Assembly: GCA_948567375.1 (NCBI GenBank)
Contig: OX419756.1
Coordinates: forward strand, 54,450,333 to 54,514,332
Origin: Lunularia cruciata
Taxonomy: Eukaryota > Streptophyta > Marchantiopsida > Lunulariales > Lunulariaceae
Direction: 5' to 3'
DNA: 64,000 nucleotides
Shown: positions 34,707 to 46,990 of the stretch, one piece after another
Layout of the letters: every line of letters begins with the position of its first letter
How positions within the stretch are numbered: the stretch's first letter is position 1
Position numbers and translations under genes: made by a program
Notes under the pieces: generated by a model
The model's input: the letters and a program-made list of their open reading frames with translations, nothing else
Database searches by the model: none
What the model was told of the DNA's origin: nothing

Positions 34707-37700
34707 TGTGGTACCCACATTTTTTGTTTTTTTCAAAATAGAGAAGAAGAAGTGTATAGAGAAGTCGGATTGCGCCTGTATGGCCGAGGAAGGCAAAGAA
34801 AAGAGCCTTCGAGATGAAACCCGAGGTAACGTGGCTTCGGGTCATAAGGCAAAGTACTCGGAATTGCCCTATCAGCATACAACCCAAAGTAAGAAGGCTT
34901 CATATCGGGGTGCTCAACCCGAGGTGAGGACAATGTAACAATTTTCCTTTGGAGCGAGAAATTCAAGAAGAGACCGTTCAAAAACTGGCAGTCATGCACG
35001 TGAAGGACACTTGACAATGACAAGAGCATGCAAGAGGTGTGATTTCTTGGTAAAAACTCAAATTGACAAGAGACAAAGAAGGCACGACTCTATAAAAATT
35101 GGGCTAAAGATGAAGCAATGACAAGTAATTTTCCTTTGCCGTTGAGGAGTCATCCTGTAGGAGATCGTGGGAAGGGAAGTAGAGTCGAAGACGCATTGGT
35201 GTATAGAGGAGAATTTGAAAGAGCTAATCCGAGAGACAATGAGGAAGAAAGAAAGATGGGAGGAGGGAAGAACTCCAAATTTGCAGTGAGAAATCATGCA
35301 ATTTGGAGGTTAGATGTGATTGCAAGAATTAAAGTCTTGAGCCAACTTTGGATCACATTCTTGGGGTGCAACTGGAATGTGAGCTTTCCAGGATTCATGA
35401 CCAAGATAATCAAGAGTAGATGTCTTGATGGCCCTGATGAAGAGAGGAAGAGAGGAAATCCAGCTCACTAGACAGAGTTGGATTGGAGATTAGTACTCGG
35501 GAGAGAAGCAGGCACAAAGCAGGGTGCCACGTTCTTGGGGAAGGGAGAGGTAGCAAAAGAAACCCAAGAAGTGAGAGATGCATTTTCTTCAAAGCGTACA
35601 AAGAATGGGTACAAAGTAGAGAGTTACAAGGATCTTGTCAAGCAAGGGATCATGAGTGCTCTCATGGCAATCTTGAAGCCGGAGAGAATGACTTATATGA
35701 TGAAGCATCAAGCGGTGTTCTTCAATAAGATGTTTGCAAGAGAGCCGATTAACTAGGCAAGGTGTTTCCATGGGCGAACACGATAAATGGTGTGGAATTT
35801 GCGGGATAAATTGACTCCACATTACATTGTACCGTTTACAACACATTTTTGTCTGGGGCTAAATTTTCTCAATGCGGCGGAGCGCAACAAAATGGTGTTG
35901 CATTTCCATCTTGACTTAAGAAAGGAGGTCGACACGAAGGAATAGCAATACATTCTTCAACTTAGGAGCAGCAATGAGTACTACGTGCAGATGTGGAAGA
36001 GTGTGCAAGTGGACATGAGTACTCCAAAGTTGAAGAAGAGGAGTCAACAAGGAGAAGGAGAAGACGTCAAGAGAACAAGACCTCAAAAGACCAGAAGGGT
36101 AAACCCGAGGAAAGGTATAGTAGTAATTGCGTTGTTGGAAGAAGAATCGGAAGGCGAAGCCGAGTGCAAGTCCGAAGACTCAAAATGTGAGGAAAAACCC
36201 GAGCTCACACTATAGAGTGGAGACACGAGTAGTGACAATGAAGATGGAGGAGAGATGACATCGGTACCCACAAAAGAAGAAGAAGCCAGGATGGAGATAG
36301 AGGAGGAAGGTAATGTGAAGTTAGAAGATGAAGTGCCAAAGCAGGAGGAGAGAAAAGTTACCATTCAAAGAGGAGTTTGTTCAAGGAGAAAGGCAAAGTG
36401 TGAAGCGGGTTCAAGCAAGGTAAGAGAAGAGGAGAATGCAAGTTCAGGAAGTGAAGCATCTGTTCCGATACGATGACTGCAGCAAAGAAGGCAAGTATTG
36501 AGAGAAGAAGAGGTGAAGAAGGAGATCACTCCGCAAGTCGAAGTAGCCACGAGTGAAGGAGTGGAGTACCTGTGGGAGGTTGTGTGTCCTTTGTTGGTGA
36601 AATTGGAACACAGGAAGAAGGAAATGTTGGAGTGTCCGGAAGTGAAGACTGTGTTGCAGGTGTTAGCCCGGTTGGAAGAAGAGAACTCAAAATTGAAGAA
36701 GAGTATAATCTGAGGAGAGGAGGAAAGGGAAGTACAAAAAGTAGAGACAATAGTACAAAATCAAATAATTGAGAACTTCAGGAGAGAAGCAAGGAATCAA
36801 GAGGAACTTGTAAAGCAAAGTGACATAGCAAGGGAGAGATAAGTAGTTGAGAATGAGATCTTGAAGTAGCAGTTTGTTGATTTGAGATTAGAGATTATCC
36901 ATGCTATGGCAAGAATAGTCGAGAAGGAACAAGAGCTAGATAGGGTGATGGAGAGTGTAGAAGAGAAGAAGCAGCTGTGGCAACAAGAGTTGATAGTGAG
37001 ATATAGAGAAGAAGAGAGGTTGAGAGAGTTACTTCGCAATCAGGAGGAGAAGATTGTATAGAAGGAGAAGGAGAAGGAGGTTGTGAAAGCCGAGTTTGAA
37101 GTAGAATTGGCAATGTACCAAGAAGATTGGCTTGCAAATCGAGAAAGGGAGAGGAAAATGAGATTGGAGCCATTGAAAGAGATTGTTATCAAGATGAATG
37201 TGATGCTAAGTACAGAGGCCAGTGTGCTTATTGAAGAGACGAGGCTGCATGAGTTAAAGTTGTTGGTGTAGGAGATGAGGAGGAGACATGCAAAGGACAC
37301 AGATTTGAATGCTTTACTTATTAGTCTCAGAACCCGTGTCAATAGGAAGATATTGAAGGTAGAAGACAATATCACTATTAGATTAGACTTGGTGAAATTA
37401 GAGATAGATAAACTTTGGAAAGATGTTAGAGCAAAACCCAAAGTAGATGAAGTAGGAGTGCAGATGTCTTTGGAGTTGCCATTGGAGACATTAGAGAAGA
37501 GTGGGTCTAGAGATAAGGAGTTAGATAGATTACCCACTAGTGAAATTTCAGATCAAGAAAGAGAATTGTTAGATTTGGTAGAGGATGTAGGAGTTATGAA
37601 ACCCGAGGACAGTGTAGTAGTGAGCAAAGTTACTTCGGGATCGGGTTTGAAAGCTGAAGAAGAAGTAGACATCGGATTGGATTAGTAACATATTTGAGAT

Positions 37701-38479
37701 TTGAAGAGGTAGATATGAAGAGGTGCATTGTCATTTCAGATGGCAAGTTTGTAAAGTTGTTAGGAAGAGGTGCATTAGGAAGATAAATGTTGATTGCTTC
37801 ACTATTTAAGAGTGGTGGTTGTAGTCATATGTTGTTTAGTGCTCATAATTCTGAGAATAGATAAAGCAAAGTGTTGTGGAGCAGTGCTCGTCGCTTGAGC
37901 TTGATTCCAAGTATCAACTTTATGTCTGTGTTTGTGAGTGTTGGGAGAAATTCAAAGTGCAAGTCAATGTGCTTGTTGGATGTTGGATTCCGCAGCCTTG
38001 ATCTTCATTTTGTGTATTTGATCCTGAGTGAAGTGCAATCGAAACAATGCCTTGACAGATCTGAGAGGAATTGTAGTGTTGGTAGTATTCTGCATTTGTG
38101 AGTGCAGCACAAAGTTGATGTGAAGCAATTTTGATCAAGGAAGTTGTGCCTTCAATGGAGGAGTGGAACACAATTTTGAGGCGAAGTCGTTTTGCAGTGA
38201 AGTGTGGTTTTTGGGAGAGCCTGAATCATCACAATCAAGATTGTTTGGAAAGATTTGATGGAGTTGTGATTAGGGAGTGTTAATTCGTGACAAGACTAAG
38301 AATCAGTGCTTGTTACTCTCTTCTGGGTGTGGTTTCTACCTGAGAGATTAAAGAAGAACTCAAGAAGAACTACATTGTTAATATTTGCTTCGTATTTGGA
38401 CATTTCTGACTCGTATCTCCGTGCAAACAAACTTTACTTACCTGATTACCGCAAAAGTGATATTTTTTGGGTTGTCACA
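34707..38479 (+). mobile_element. Element E2: second copy of the unclassified 3.77 kb element
   Basis: 3773 bp flanked by perfect 5-bp TSDs GAGGT (34702-34706 and 38480-38484). Ends TGTGGTACCCAC ... GGGTTGTCACA. It interrupts element G, a relative of itself. The last about 600 bp (37870-38479) aligns closely with 33130-33742 of E1, e.g. GGATTCCGCAGCCTTGATC and CTTACCTGATTACCGCAAAA. The 5' 400 bp is less similar between copies but shares the terminus and AGAAGAAGTGTAT. A CTATTTAAG box lies near 37802. Confidence 0.87.
35118..37685 (+). pseudogene. Long coiled-coil-rich frame of element E2 (856 codons, nonsense only)
   Basis: A single reading frame from ATG 35118 to TAG 37683-37685, broken by 11 in-frame stops (near 35469, 35754, 35784, 35943, 36213, 36474, 36711, 36840, 36867, 37059, 37269) but by no frameshift. 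N-terminal third (about residues 50-270) is globular: NHAIWRLDVIARIKVLSQLW, LDWRLVLGRE, MTYMMKHQAVFFNKMF, YIVPFTTHFCLGLNFL. The middle is acidic and Lys/Glu-rich; from about residue 480 long heptad-like coiled coils follow (LEEENSKLKK, EEKKQLWQQELIVRY). No signal peptide, membrane segment, zinc knuckle or polymerase motif seen. Function unknown; a structural or gag-like role is possible. Confidence 0.72.
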
Positions 38480-40743
38480 GAGGTACTCAAAGCCAAAGGG
38501 TTGTGTCAAGCCAAAGATAAAATTCAGGTCAAAGACAAGATGCAAGCCAAATTCAAGTTTCAAGATGAAAAAATGTCCAAAGCCAAAGATCCCAAGAAAG
38601 ATCAAAGGGTGGCATAGGAGAATCAAGGATCCACCCTCTTTGCCAAATTAGAAAGGACAAGAGTGAACCTTTGGCATCTCTCAAGAACAAAGAAGAAGTG
38701 GAGTCAAGTAAGAAGGAGACCTTACCAATATAGTAGTAATCCTTTCACACTTGGTTGTCCACATGGTGGAACCAGCACTAGAAATGATGGGGCATCTTCT
38801 CCACTTGTACAACAAATTTCACAAGGAGATCACCCTTGCTACACAACCTTGCTAAGGCATCTCCACCAAACCACACAAGGATTTCACCAAGAGCAATTGA
38901 AGATGTAGGAGGAGTAAGCAAAAGTTCTTGCCATGTACATAGGCAAGAAAACAAAGTAACAACATGGTGCAAGAAGCAGCCAAGTTACAAGAAGAAGGAG
39001 AAATCCTTGGGTAAAAATATAACCAAGACCTCCACAAATGGGGAAAGGAAGAGAAGACACTCCGCCTAGAGGAAGCCAAGCACCCAAATTACTTTGACAA
39101 GAAATTGAAGCTTAGGAAGAGGAAATCAAGGCTTTCAAAAAGAGGTTGAGAAGACAAAGATTGCAATGGTTGCCATGGAGGTGAGACATCATAAAGAATA
39201 GTAAATCACCAAACTATAGCTCATGAAGCTTGCCATGAAATTGAAGGAGGAGGAGGAGGAAGTACTTGCAAAGTTGCATGGGATCATAATGTAATTGAAC
39301 AAAGGGAAGCATAAGATCCTTGTGTAGATGGAATGACTCAAGATCTCATCTAGTTGGACTTGCCAAGGAGATGGTTTAGGAGCAAGCCTAGCTAATGAAG
39401 ATGTGGGAAATAAAAGCCCAAGTACATGCCTTGGAAGCTAAGGTCTACACCAATAAGAAGCTCAACCAACTCATAGAATGATTGAAGGAGCATACAACAA
39501 GGAAATTCCAGACTCCTACCGTTACTCTCATGACTTTAGAAGATTACAAGAGCATGGTAGATTTGATCATTAAGCTTTGTAGAGGTGACTGTAGTTCTTT
39601 ATACTAAAATCTTGATGACAAATGGAACACTTGACCAAAGGTGAAACAATAGAATATGTTAAGTACATAACACTTTCAGCCTGAAATCCCCTTTGGCATG
39701 AAAGATCTTTGTTGTTGTACATACCTTTGGCCTAAAGTACCTTTAGAGTTTAAATTTTTTATCCAAAGGTCTTTGGGTTATTAAGTTGAATTAGTTTTAA
39801 AAAGGTAGACAACAAAAACCAACCTTGAGCTAATTAAGGACATAGAGGCAAACTTAATCAGGCATTAGGATAAGATAAGATAAGATAGGATTATCAATGA
39901 GTGTTGTATACATGTAATTAGAAGCTTTCTAATGCTCCTTAGCTATTGAATCCCTTTGTCGTGAAGTAGAAAATTATATATATGGATTGCAACTTGGTGT
40001 AATTTTTTTCTTTTTCATAATCAAATTTTGAAGGTCCAAGGACTTCCACAATCCTTATTGCTAATTACTTATACTTTGTGTCATTACTTGTATGATTGGA
40101 TTGAGTAGAGGTAATGAAAATTGTAGTAAGAGTGCACATGTTGGATGTAGAGAGGCATTAGCATTTGATCATGATGTGTTATCTTTGGAGTTCTAAAGAA
40201 ACAAGACAATGTAAAGAGAGGTTCTAAGAACCTAGAGTATTGACAATACCATGGAATATAAAAACCCAATCAATTAGTCAATTTTGCAACTACAATAGGA
40301 TTGCACCTTTTGGGAAGGATAGTTTATAGTCTATGTAGTCAATAGAATGACAAGACCTTTGAGATCAAACCAACTTTTGAGGTGGAACCGACCTTCATGG
40401 TGAAATGACCTTTAGGGTAGAATTGGCCTTTCAGTTGAAATAGCTCTTCAAGGAGAAGAGGCATGAGGTGAACCATCACCTTCAAGCCATTTGGACTAGA
40501 TCCTTTGTGAGAGTGATTTTAGTTTCTCTTTTATATAGTGTACCATAAAAAGTGACACTCTTTACTACACTCTTTTGGGAGTAGTTCTTTCTCAATGGGT
40601 TAAATAGGCAACAATAAAATTGTGTGATTAAGATATTATGACACTTTTTATTCAACTCTATTCATTTCTAACCAACCCTATTCTAGAGGGAAACAAATTT
40701 TTCTTATGATTATACTATTAGTACATCAATATTAGGTTGTAGA
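38480..40743 (+). pseudogene. Element G, right part, to its 3' end
   Basis: Continues G after E2. Lys-rich repeats (KAKDKIQVKDKMQAK) near 38500 precede a coiled-coil-like remnant to about 39600 (HLYNKFHKEITLATQPC near 38797 parallels SHIVSPLLELLKRQKK of E1). About 39610-40743 is a 3' untranslated-like segment. TACACTCTTTTGGGAGTAGTTC (40570-40590) and TTATGATTATACTATTAGTACATC...TTAGGTTGT (40704-40740) parallel the last 170 bp of E1 and E2, placing the 3' end near 40743. Confidence 0.62.
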
Positions 40744-42106
40744 AAGAATCATGGACTTGTCAAATAAGAATAATTTTAAATTCATTGTTGAGCCATAGAA
40801 GTTATTAAATAAGAAGATCTTAAGGTTGGATTAAGAAAGAATAACTCATTCAAAAATAACTCAATGAATAATTCTAAATTTTTGAAAGTATAATATTATG
40901 CTTAAAAATTATATCCATAAAAAATTATTTTGCAAATTACTAGAGATAATGTATGGAGGTATAATAAGTGATCTAAAAAGGAGACAAATATAGAGCTCAA
41001 ATTAGTAGAAAGAATGAAGAAATCAAGGACCTTAAGTATTCTTATTATCCTAAAACTACTCAAGCCAAAGAAATTTGGTTTGGTTAGAAGTAGGAAAAAG
41101 AAGGAAGAAATCAAGAACCTTAAGTAGTCCTACTATCCTAAAAATACTCAAGATGAAGAAATTTTGATTTTTTTGTTATTTTAAATAATGAATAAAAAAT
41201 TTACTCCATAAGTAAAAATATTATATATTAGCTAAATTAACTAACTGAACCAAAATTTCTCATTGGCACATAAGAGATAAAAATTACAAAATTTGATTTT
41301 GGTGGATTCATTTTCAAACAATGTGGCTAAATCTAAGTTGCACTCTCGTGATATTTCTTGTTTATTGAGCTCTTGAAAATTGGGTTAAGGTGGTACATCT
41401 CGAAAGGTGAAGAAGAAGGCTTGGTCTAGCCTTGCAAGCTTATCCATGCAAATTTCATTACTTAATTAAGCTCAACAAAGTGAATTATTTACTAGTACAC
41501 AAGTTGGTCATCCGCAATACTTTCAATTTACCTTCTATATCTATTTGGGAAAACTTGGTTATTGGAGTATTAAATATAGCTACTTCTTACATCAAAGTGA
41601 GTTAAGTCTTAATTGATTTGTGATATGAGCACCAATTTTAGATATCACTCAAAGATATGAAGTGAAATTGAACTTTTGAGTGTTTGAGAGAAATTAGTTT
41701 TCAAGGTGAATTTCTCAATTTTATCTTAAAAAAATAATCAAAAGTAGAAGCTTTGGAGACATATATGAGTCTAGTCTTATGATATAAAGCATCTATTGGA
41801 GAGAGATACTTACTTCAAAGTTTTCAGGGTTAAAAGAAAGAGATAAGTTTCTCAAATAATATTTAGTTTTGGGAAAGAAGCAAGAGTATAAGCTTTCAAG
41901 AATATAAGAGTCGTGTGTTATGATACAAAAAAATTTATATTAGAGAGAGATACTTAATTCAAAGTTGTCATACTTAAAAGAAAGACATAACTTTCTCAAA
42001 TAATAATCAAGAACGCATGTTTTTGTTCTTTGAGTTCTTTGAGTTCTACATCTAGTTCTACTCATCTAGAAAGAATAGATAATGACTAAAAAAATTTGTG
42101 CTTAAG
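40744..42106. other. Unassigned AT-rich sequence with a tandem duplication
   Basis: No intact frame and no recognised domain. A diverged tandem duplication of about 142 bp lies at 41748-42032 (both units share AAGCTTT, TTAGAGAGAGATACTTA or GGAGAGAGATACTTA, and ACTTTCTCAAATAATA). Confidence 0.6.
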
Positions 42107-42711
42107 TATAATGCTCCAAAGACAATAGAAACCCTAAGAGAAACACAAAAGAAAAAACACAAGCTATACACAAGGTTTCATTCCTCAATACTACAACGCC
42201 TCAAAGAGCCATCTTGACTTTATTATATAGCAAAGAGTATCCATTCAAAGGGATCTACACCCTTGGATCAAATATATAAATTAGTGATATATTAGTGAGC
42301 TCCATCCTTAGATTAGTTGCATGGATTGGTGACATGTCAATCCTTGTTCTATTTGGTTGGTCAAATAAGTTTGACCAAATGGAATCTTTAGAGAATCTTC
42401 TTATAGGAAGCTCAAAACAACATGGGTAAGATACTATTGAAAAGATCTCTATGAGACAAATGAGAGGTAGAAGGCAAAGACTTTCCTAGAAGGAAAAAAA
42501 ATTCTATTTTTTGAGGCCTAATTCATTTGCGTAGGCCTCCAAAATTTGCTTTGAAATTTTCAAGGTGTTTTTGGTCTCTACCCTATTAGTGGAAGTACTC
42601 TTTTGGTGACACATCTATCTTATCTACTTAGACCATTATATATAACATTCCTAAAGATATTACCAAACCAATTTCCATCTCAAGATAATTTGTCTAGCTA
42701 ATGATAGTACA
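42107..42711 (-). repeat. Solo LTR of the chromovirus family
   Basis: TATAATGCTCC ... GATAGTACA, 605 bp, in the same orientation as the H and I LTRs: CTTTATTATATAGCAAAG at 42219, TTGGTTGGTCAAATAAG at 42349, AGTGGAAGTACTCTTTTGGTGAC at 42590. No internal sequence, no clear TSD. Confidence 0.85.
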
Positions 42712-42879
42712 CAAAACTTATGAGAAGATCGAAGAAGGATAGAGAATAACTAGGCTACTCTTTGAGAGCAAGTTCTCTTGAAAATAGATTAGGAGTTATA
42801 TCTTCTTATTCTTCATCTTAAGAAGCTTAACCCACTCAATATCTTATGATGATTTCAAATGTAAATTGATATTATGCAT

Positions 42880-43960
42880 ATATCAAGGGAGATCAAAAGG
42901 ACTACCTTGATGAATTTATTGCAGATTTTGAAAATATTACTCCCTTTAATATCATTAATTTCTAGCATCAAGAAAGAACAACTATATTTATATATGTAAA
43001 AATAACTCAAAATATGCCAAGTTGATAGTTCAAGGGATAATATAGATCCAAAAATACAAAGTTATTTCACTATAGATTAAGAAAGATCGTATATCTTTCA
43101 TTTAGGAGAAAGAATCCAAATTGATAGTTTGATAAAGAGCCATATATAAAGACTAATAAATGATAGAGCCAAATATAAAGACAAATAAATAATTTTTTGA
43201 AGAGAGCATATCTTCAAAAAATTTATGATTTTGATTATAATCTAAAAAAAAACTTAGGTCAAGTTAAGGAACCTATAAAGGATTAAAGAAGACCATTAAG
43301 CATATTTCTAAAAAAATATACTCTTTTAGTAACATAATCTAATATCATTGATTTTCTATGGCTATGATGGAGTAATTTTGTGAAGAAAGAAAGAAATAGT
43401 AATTAATTAATAATACCTTTTATAGCTTATTAGGCCCTTAGCTTCATAAATCATCAATTTGCTAGGAGGAAAATGAAAATTGCTTATAATTTAGAGAGCA
43501 TTCAAATTCAAATGAAGTAAGTTCAACAAGCAATTGTTACTTTTACTTGGAAGGATCATCGGAGGAAGAAAGAGATGAAGACTCTAATTTAGATCCTTCA
43601 AATCAAGAATTACCAAAAATGATGATCGGAAGAAAGAGATGAAGACTCTAATTTAAATCCTTCAAATCAAGAATTACCGAAAAGGAAAAATCTAGAAAAG
43701 GTTGATCCAAAACCAACTAGGAAGAAGAAATATTGTGCAAGTCTTACAACAAGACAAAGTATTCTACCAAGAAAGTTGAAGAATAAGCTAAAGCAACTAA
43801 CAAGAGGCAAAGAAAATGAGAAAGTCTATAAAGAGAGCTAGACCTCACAAATTTCACTGAATAACCTTGTTACATTAGGGGTTTTTATTATAAGATACAT
43901 GGATTTCTAAGGGCAGGTAATCACAATCGTAAAAAGCTTTACAATTGATCAAAACCTTTA
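42880..43960 (+). pseudogene. gag-like remnant of an unknown retroelement
   Basis: DYLDEFIADFENITPFN at about 42900 resembles a gag capsid segment. Lys-rich sequence with a decayed knuckle-like CKSYNKTKYSTKK near 43737 follows. A 66-bp tandem duplication (43554-43685, GGAAGAAAGAGATGAAGACT) lies in the acidic region. Assignment is tentative. Confidence 0.4.
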
Positions 43961-44205
43961 TGCGGTTTCAATTCTTAAAATTACAGACTAAATTATGGAT
44001 CGGATTGAAGAGAGGATTATTGTGAACTACCTAACAAATTGTTATAAGATTTATGCATATGATACCACCTGGACTTGAAAAAGTCCTAATTAATGTCTTG
44101 ATAAAAGTTCATGGAATGTCCTATCACCCATAGATTATCTGGTCAAGTTTTGCTTTCTTAAGATCTACGCCTCTCAAGAATCCCTTTTCAGCTTCCATAA
44201 ATTAT

Positions 44206-44470
44206 TCTACGGGAAATTTACAGGAGATCTGATCTGAGTGTTACGGGATGTGACAAGCGACTCCATTCGTCTCACACTGAAACATTCCCGTAACTTCCTG
44301 AAATGAAATGTTACGGGTGATCCATGAAACTTAACTATAAAAAAAGCTACCTGAAAAAATGACCCGAAAAGAATCTCTCTAAAACCTAAATTATTATTGT
44401 AGATTTCATAAATGTACCTGTTTCGGTTAACAGAACCCTATAAATCAAGTTATGGGATCTTTACGGGAAT
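44206..44470. repeat. Segment with clustered TTACGGG/CCCGTAA words
   Basis: Contains CTACGGG, GTTACGGG, CCCGTAA, GTTACGGG and TTTACGGG within about 265 bp, in both orientations, plus TGTGACAAGCGACTCC similar to ACACAACAAGCCACTC at 50678. CpG is retained here, unlike the surrounding DNA. Related to 50270-50470. Nature unknown. Confidence 0.55.
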
Positions 44471-46559
44471 ATCCTATTCTTGAAATGCTTTATTATTTAA
44501 AGACTCTTGTAAAAGTTCCGAGAGTTGTACTGGTAAACGTTTTTTACAAATTATTTATTCGTGTACCCATAAATCTAGAACTGAACTTCCTATTCAAAAC
44601 AACAAAAATTAGAGGTAGAATTCAACAACGAGGCGTTTCAAAAATAGCTTTTCCGCTCCTATGCAAGAACATGTATTTAGCCATCTCAAAATTCTCCTCC
44701 ACATTTACCCTTAACTCATTCAGTTCCCAAAACATAGCAAGGTACTACTTGATCTCACTTTTCTAAACAAGAAATACAATATATACACACACTCATTCAT
44801 CATCGTACCAAAACTTTTCTTCTAAAATATTTGCACTAGTCATTGAAAATAAACCTCGATATTATATATTATTATATTCCCAAAGTATAGAGTATGCTAA
44901 TTTCTAACCGCATCCGCAACCTAGTGACTTTTTATCTCAATGTTAAAAGATGCTTCTTATGCTTCTTCTCTTTCCTTTTTATTGCAGAGCCAAGGTGGGA
45001 ATATAGATATGAGTTGAACTAAAATAAAGAAACTATAAATATATCGATTGATCTGAACTATCTTTCTATGATACTCTAGATAAATAAGATAAAAATTATC
45101 AGTAGCAAGATAGTAGCAAGATCTATAGGATAAATCTGATGCACGATAGTGAGAAATCCTTCTCTATATCTTATTAGAAAAAATTACGTCAAATTCAAAT
45201 GTGTACAAAGATATAAGAATTTTTTTGAGAAAAATCATTCCTTTCATTTTGCAAAAAATAACATGTAAAGCTCCATTTTTGGTTACCCTAAATCTCTTGT
45301 ATCTTTCTAACATTCATAGGAATTGAGCCAATTATAAAGAGAAATTCAAAATATTCAAAAATAGAATAAAAAATATTCTACTTTAATATGCATTTGAAAT
45401 TGTACCATGATAAAAAGGATTTCAGTTATTATTTTAAGTATTATTTTATAGTTGTATTTTTTAAATAGATAGAAAGATGCATTAAAAATAAATGCTTCAC
45501 TCATAAGTGACGAGCAAGTCGAAATAAGTTATTGACTTGACCTCAATTACAAAAGCTTAACTTCTTCATCAACATATTCATCATAGTTAAAGTCAATCTA
45601 ATACAAGTTTCTCTACTTGGTCTCAAGGACATGAGCTCAACGTCTTGTTCATAGTGGATGTCCAAGGAAACACTTTGTCGTAATAGGTCATTTTACTTTT
45701 AACCAAATTATTAATGTTTTAGAAATATATTTGACCTAGGTTATCATTAAGAACTCAAGTCTCAAATCTAAATCTCAAAATTAAACCATTCTATTTCAAT
45801 CCAATCAATATATTGAAAAACGTGCAGACGTTTTATACTTTGTAATTATGATTGATTAAGGGCTCCCATAACTTATAAACAATAAAAAGATCATTAAAAA
45901 ACATAACTTATTCCTATCAGTACTTACATCAAGAGTTCTAAGTTTTGTTGGATAACATAAAACAAGTCAAAAAAATCACTAGGAAGTGAAATGACCATCA
46001 ATTATTTGATGGTCATTTTGTTCATTGTAACTCAAGTCTCGTATCATTTCTAATAACTAATAAGTAAAACATGATCTATAAAATAGTAAGTGCAATATTT
46101 CACTGTTGAAATTTGTTTTCATTTTAGTGAAGATCTTTTAAAAAGTTTCATTCCCGACCCAACATTTGTACCATCATAGTCGAACAGGAGAGGCAATATA
46201 TTTATAAGCCTCAAACCTACACACAAGCAAAAATGTTTTGAACATCAACAGTTCCTATTGGTAATGTTATTCTTATGTAAGATAAATAAGACTATGCTCC
46301 CTTGCTTCATTATTGTATTATTGCTTGCTTCATATGGGCTATAGTATTGCTTCAGTTTCAGTTTTTTGGTTTGTTTAGCTGGTTCTCCCTTGCAATTTTT
46401 TTTGCAATTGTTGACGCCTTCAATAGGAAATAAAAGTTGTAGTCTTGTTCAAGAGAGCACATTGATTATTAAGAGAAGAAAATGGCAGCAAGGGAGCAAG
46501 AAAGAGAGAAAGAGATGAGAAATTCCAAATTTTTGAGAGTACACTAATTTTTGAGAGTA
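44471..46559. other. No recognisable feature
   Basis: AT-rich; a 104-aa plus frame (44452-44766) has no recognised motif. Nothing else supported. Confidence 0.5.
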
Positions 46560-46990
46560 CACACTGTAGTACACAAGTGAATAGACAAGTTCTCTTAGTC
46601 TTTCAATTTTAGTTCAATTAATACCAAGATTGAAGGTTATAGATAATTTAATAGAAGGCATGAGGAAATCATTCTTTTGAGGTTTGGAGTGATTGCTTGA
46701 ATGTGAGAGAGTTGAATTGGAAATTTCCACTTCTAATCTCTTGGTTTTTTTGCTCCATTAGAACTTAATTTGAAAATTATGAAGTAGAAGATATGAGAGT
46801 GATCATTTTTATTTCTTTTAAGATTAGCATTTATCCATGTAAGATGAGATGTGAGTAGTTGGTGGTTTTTCAAGTATGGAGAGATATGAGAAGGAGCATC
46901 TTATGTTACTATTATTATTCTTGTGCTAGCTATGGCTTCACTTCCTTATAGGGGATTGCCTAGGACGGTTAGCATCTCAAGTGGATTATA
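46560..46990. repeat. Dispersed repeat, copy 1
   Basis: About 430 bp similar to 60413-60845 in the same orientation: TCTAATCTCTTGGTTTT, GGAGAGATATGAGAAGGAGCATC and TGTTACTATTATTATTCTTG with GTGCTAGCTAT. It could be an LTR or leader of another retroelement. Confidence 0.7.

Noticed and set aside
29971-38479. LTR retrotransposon or LARD with two LTRs for the E elements
   Set aside because: No part of the conserved 3' 600 bp recurs near the 5' end in either copy, although the borders are fixed by perfect TSDs.
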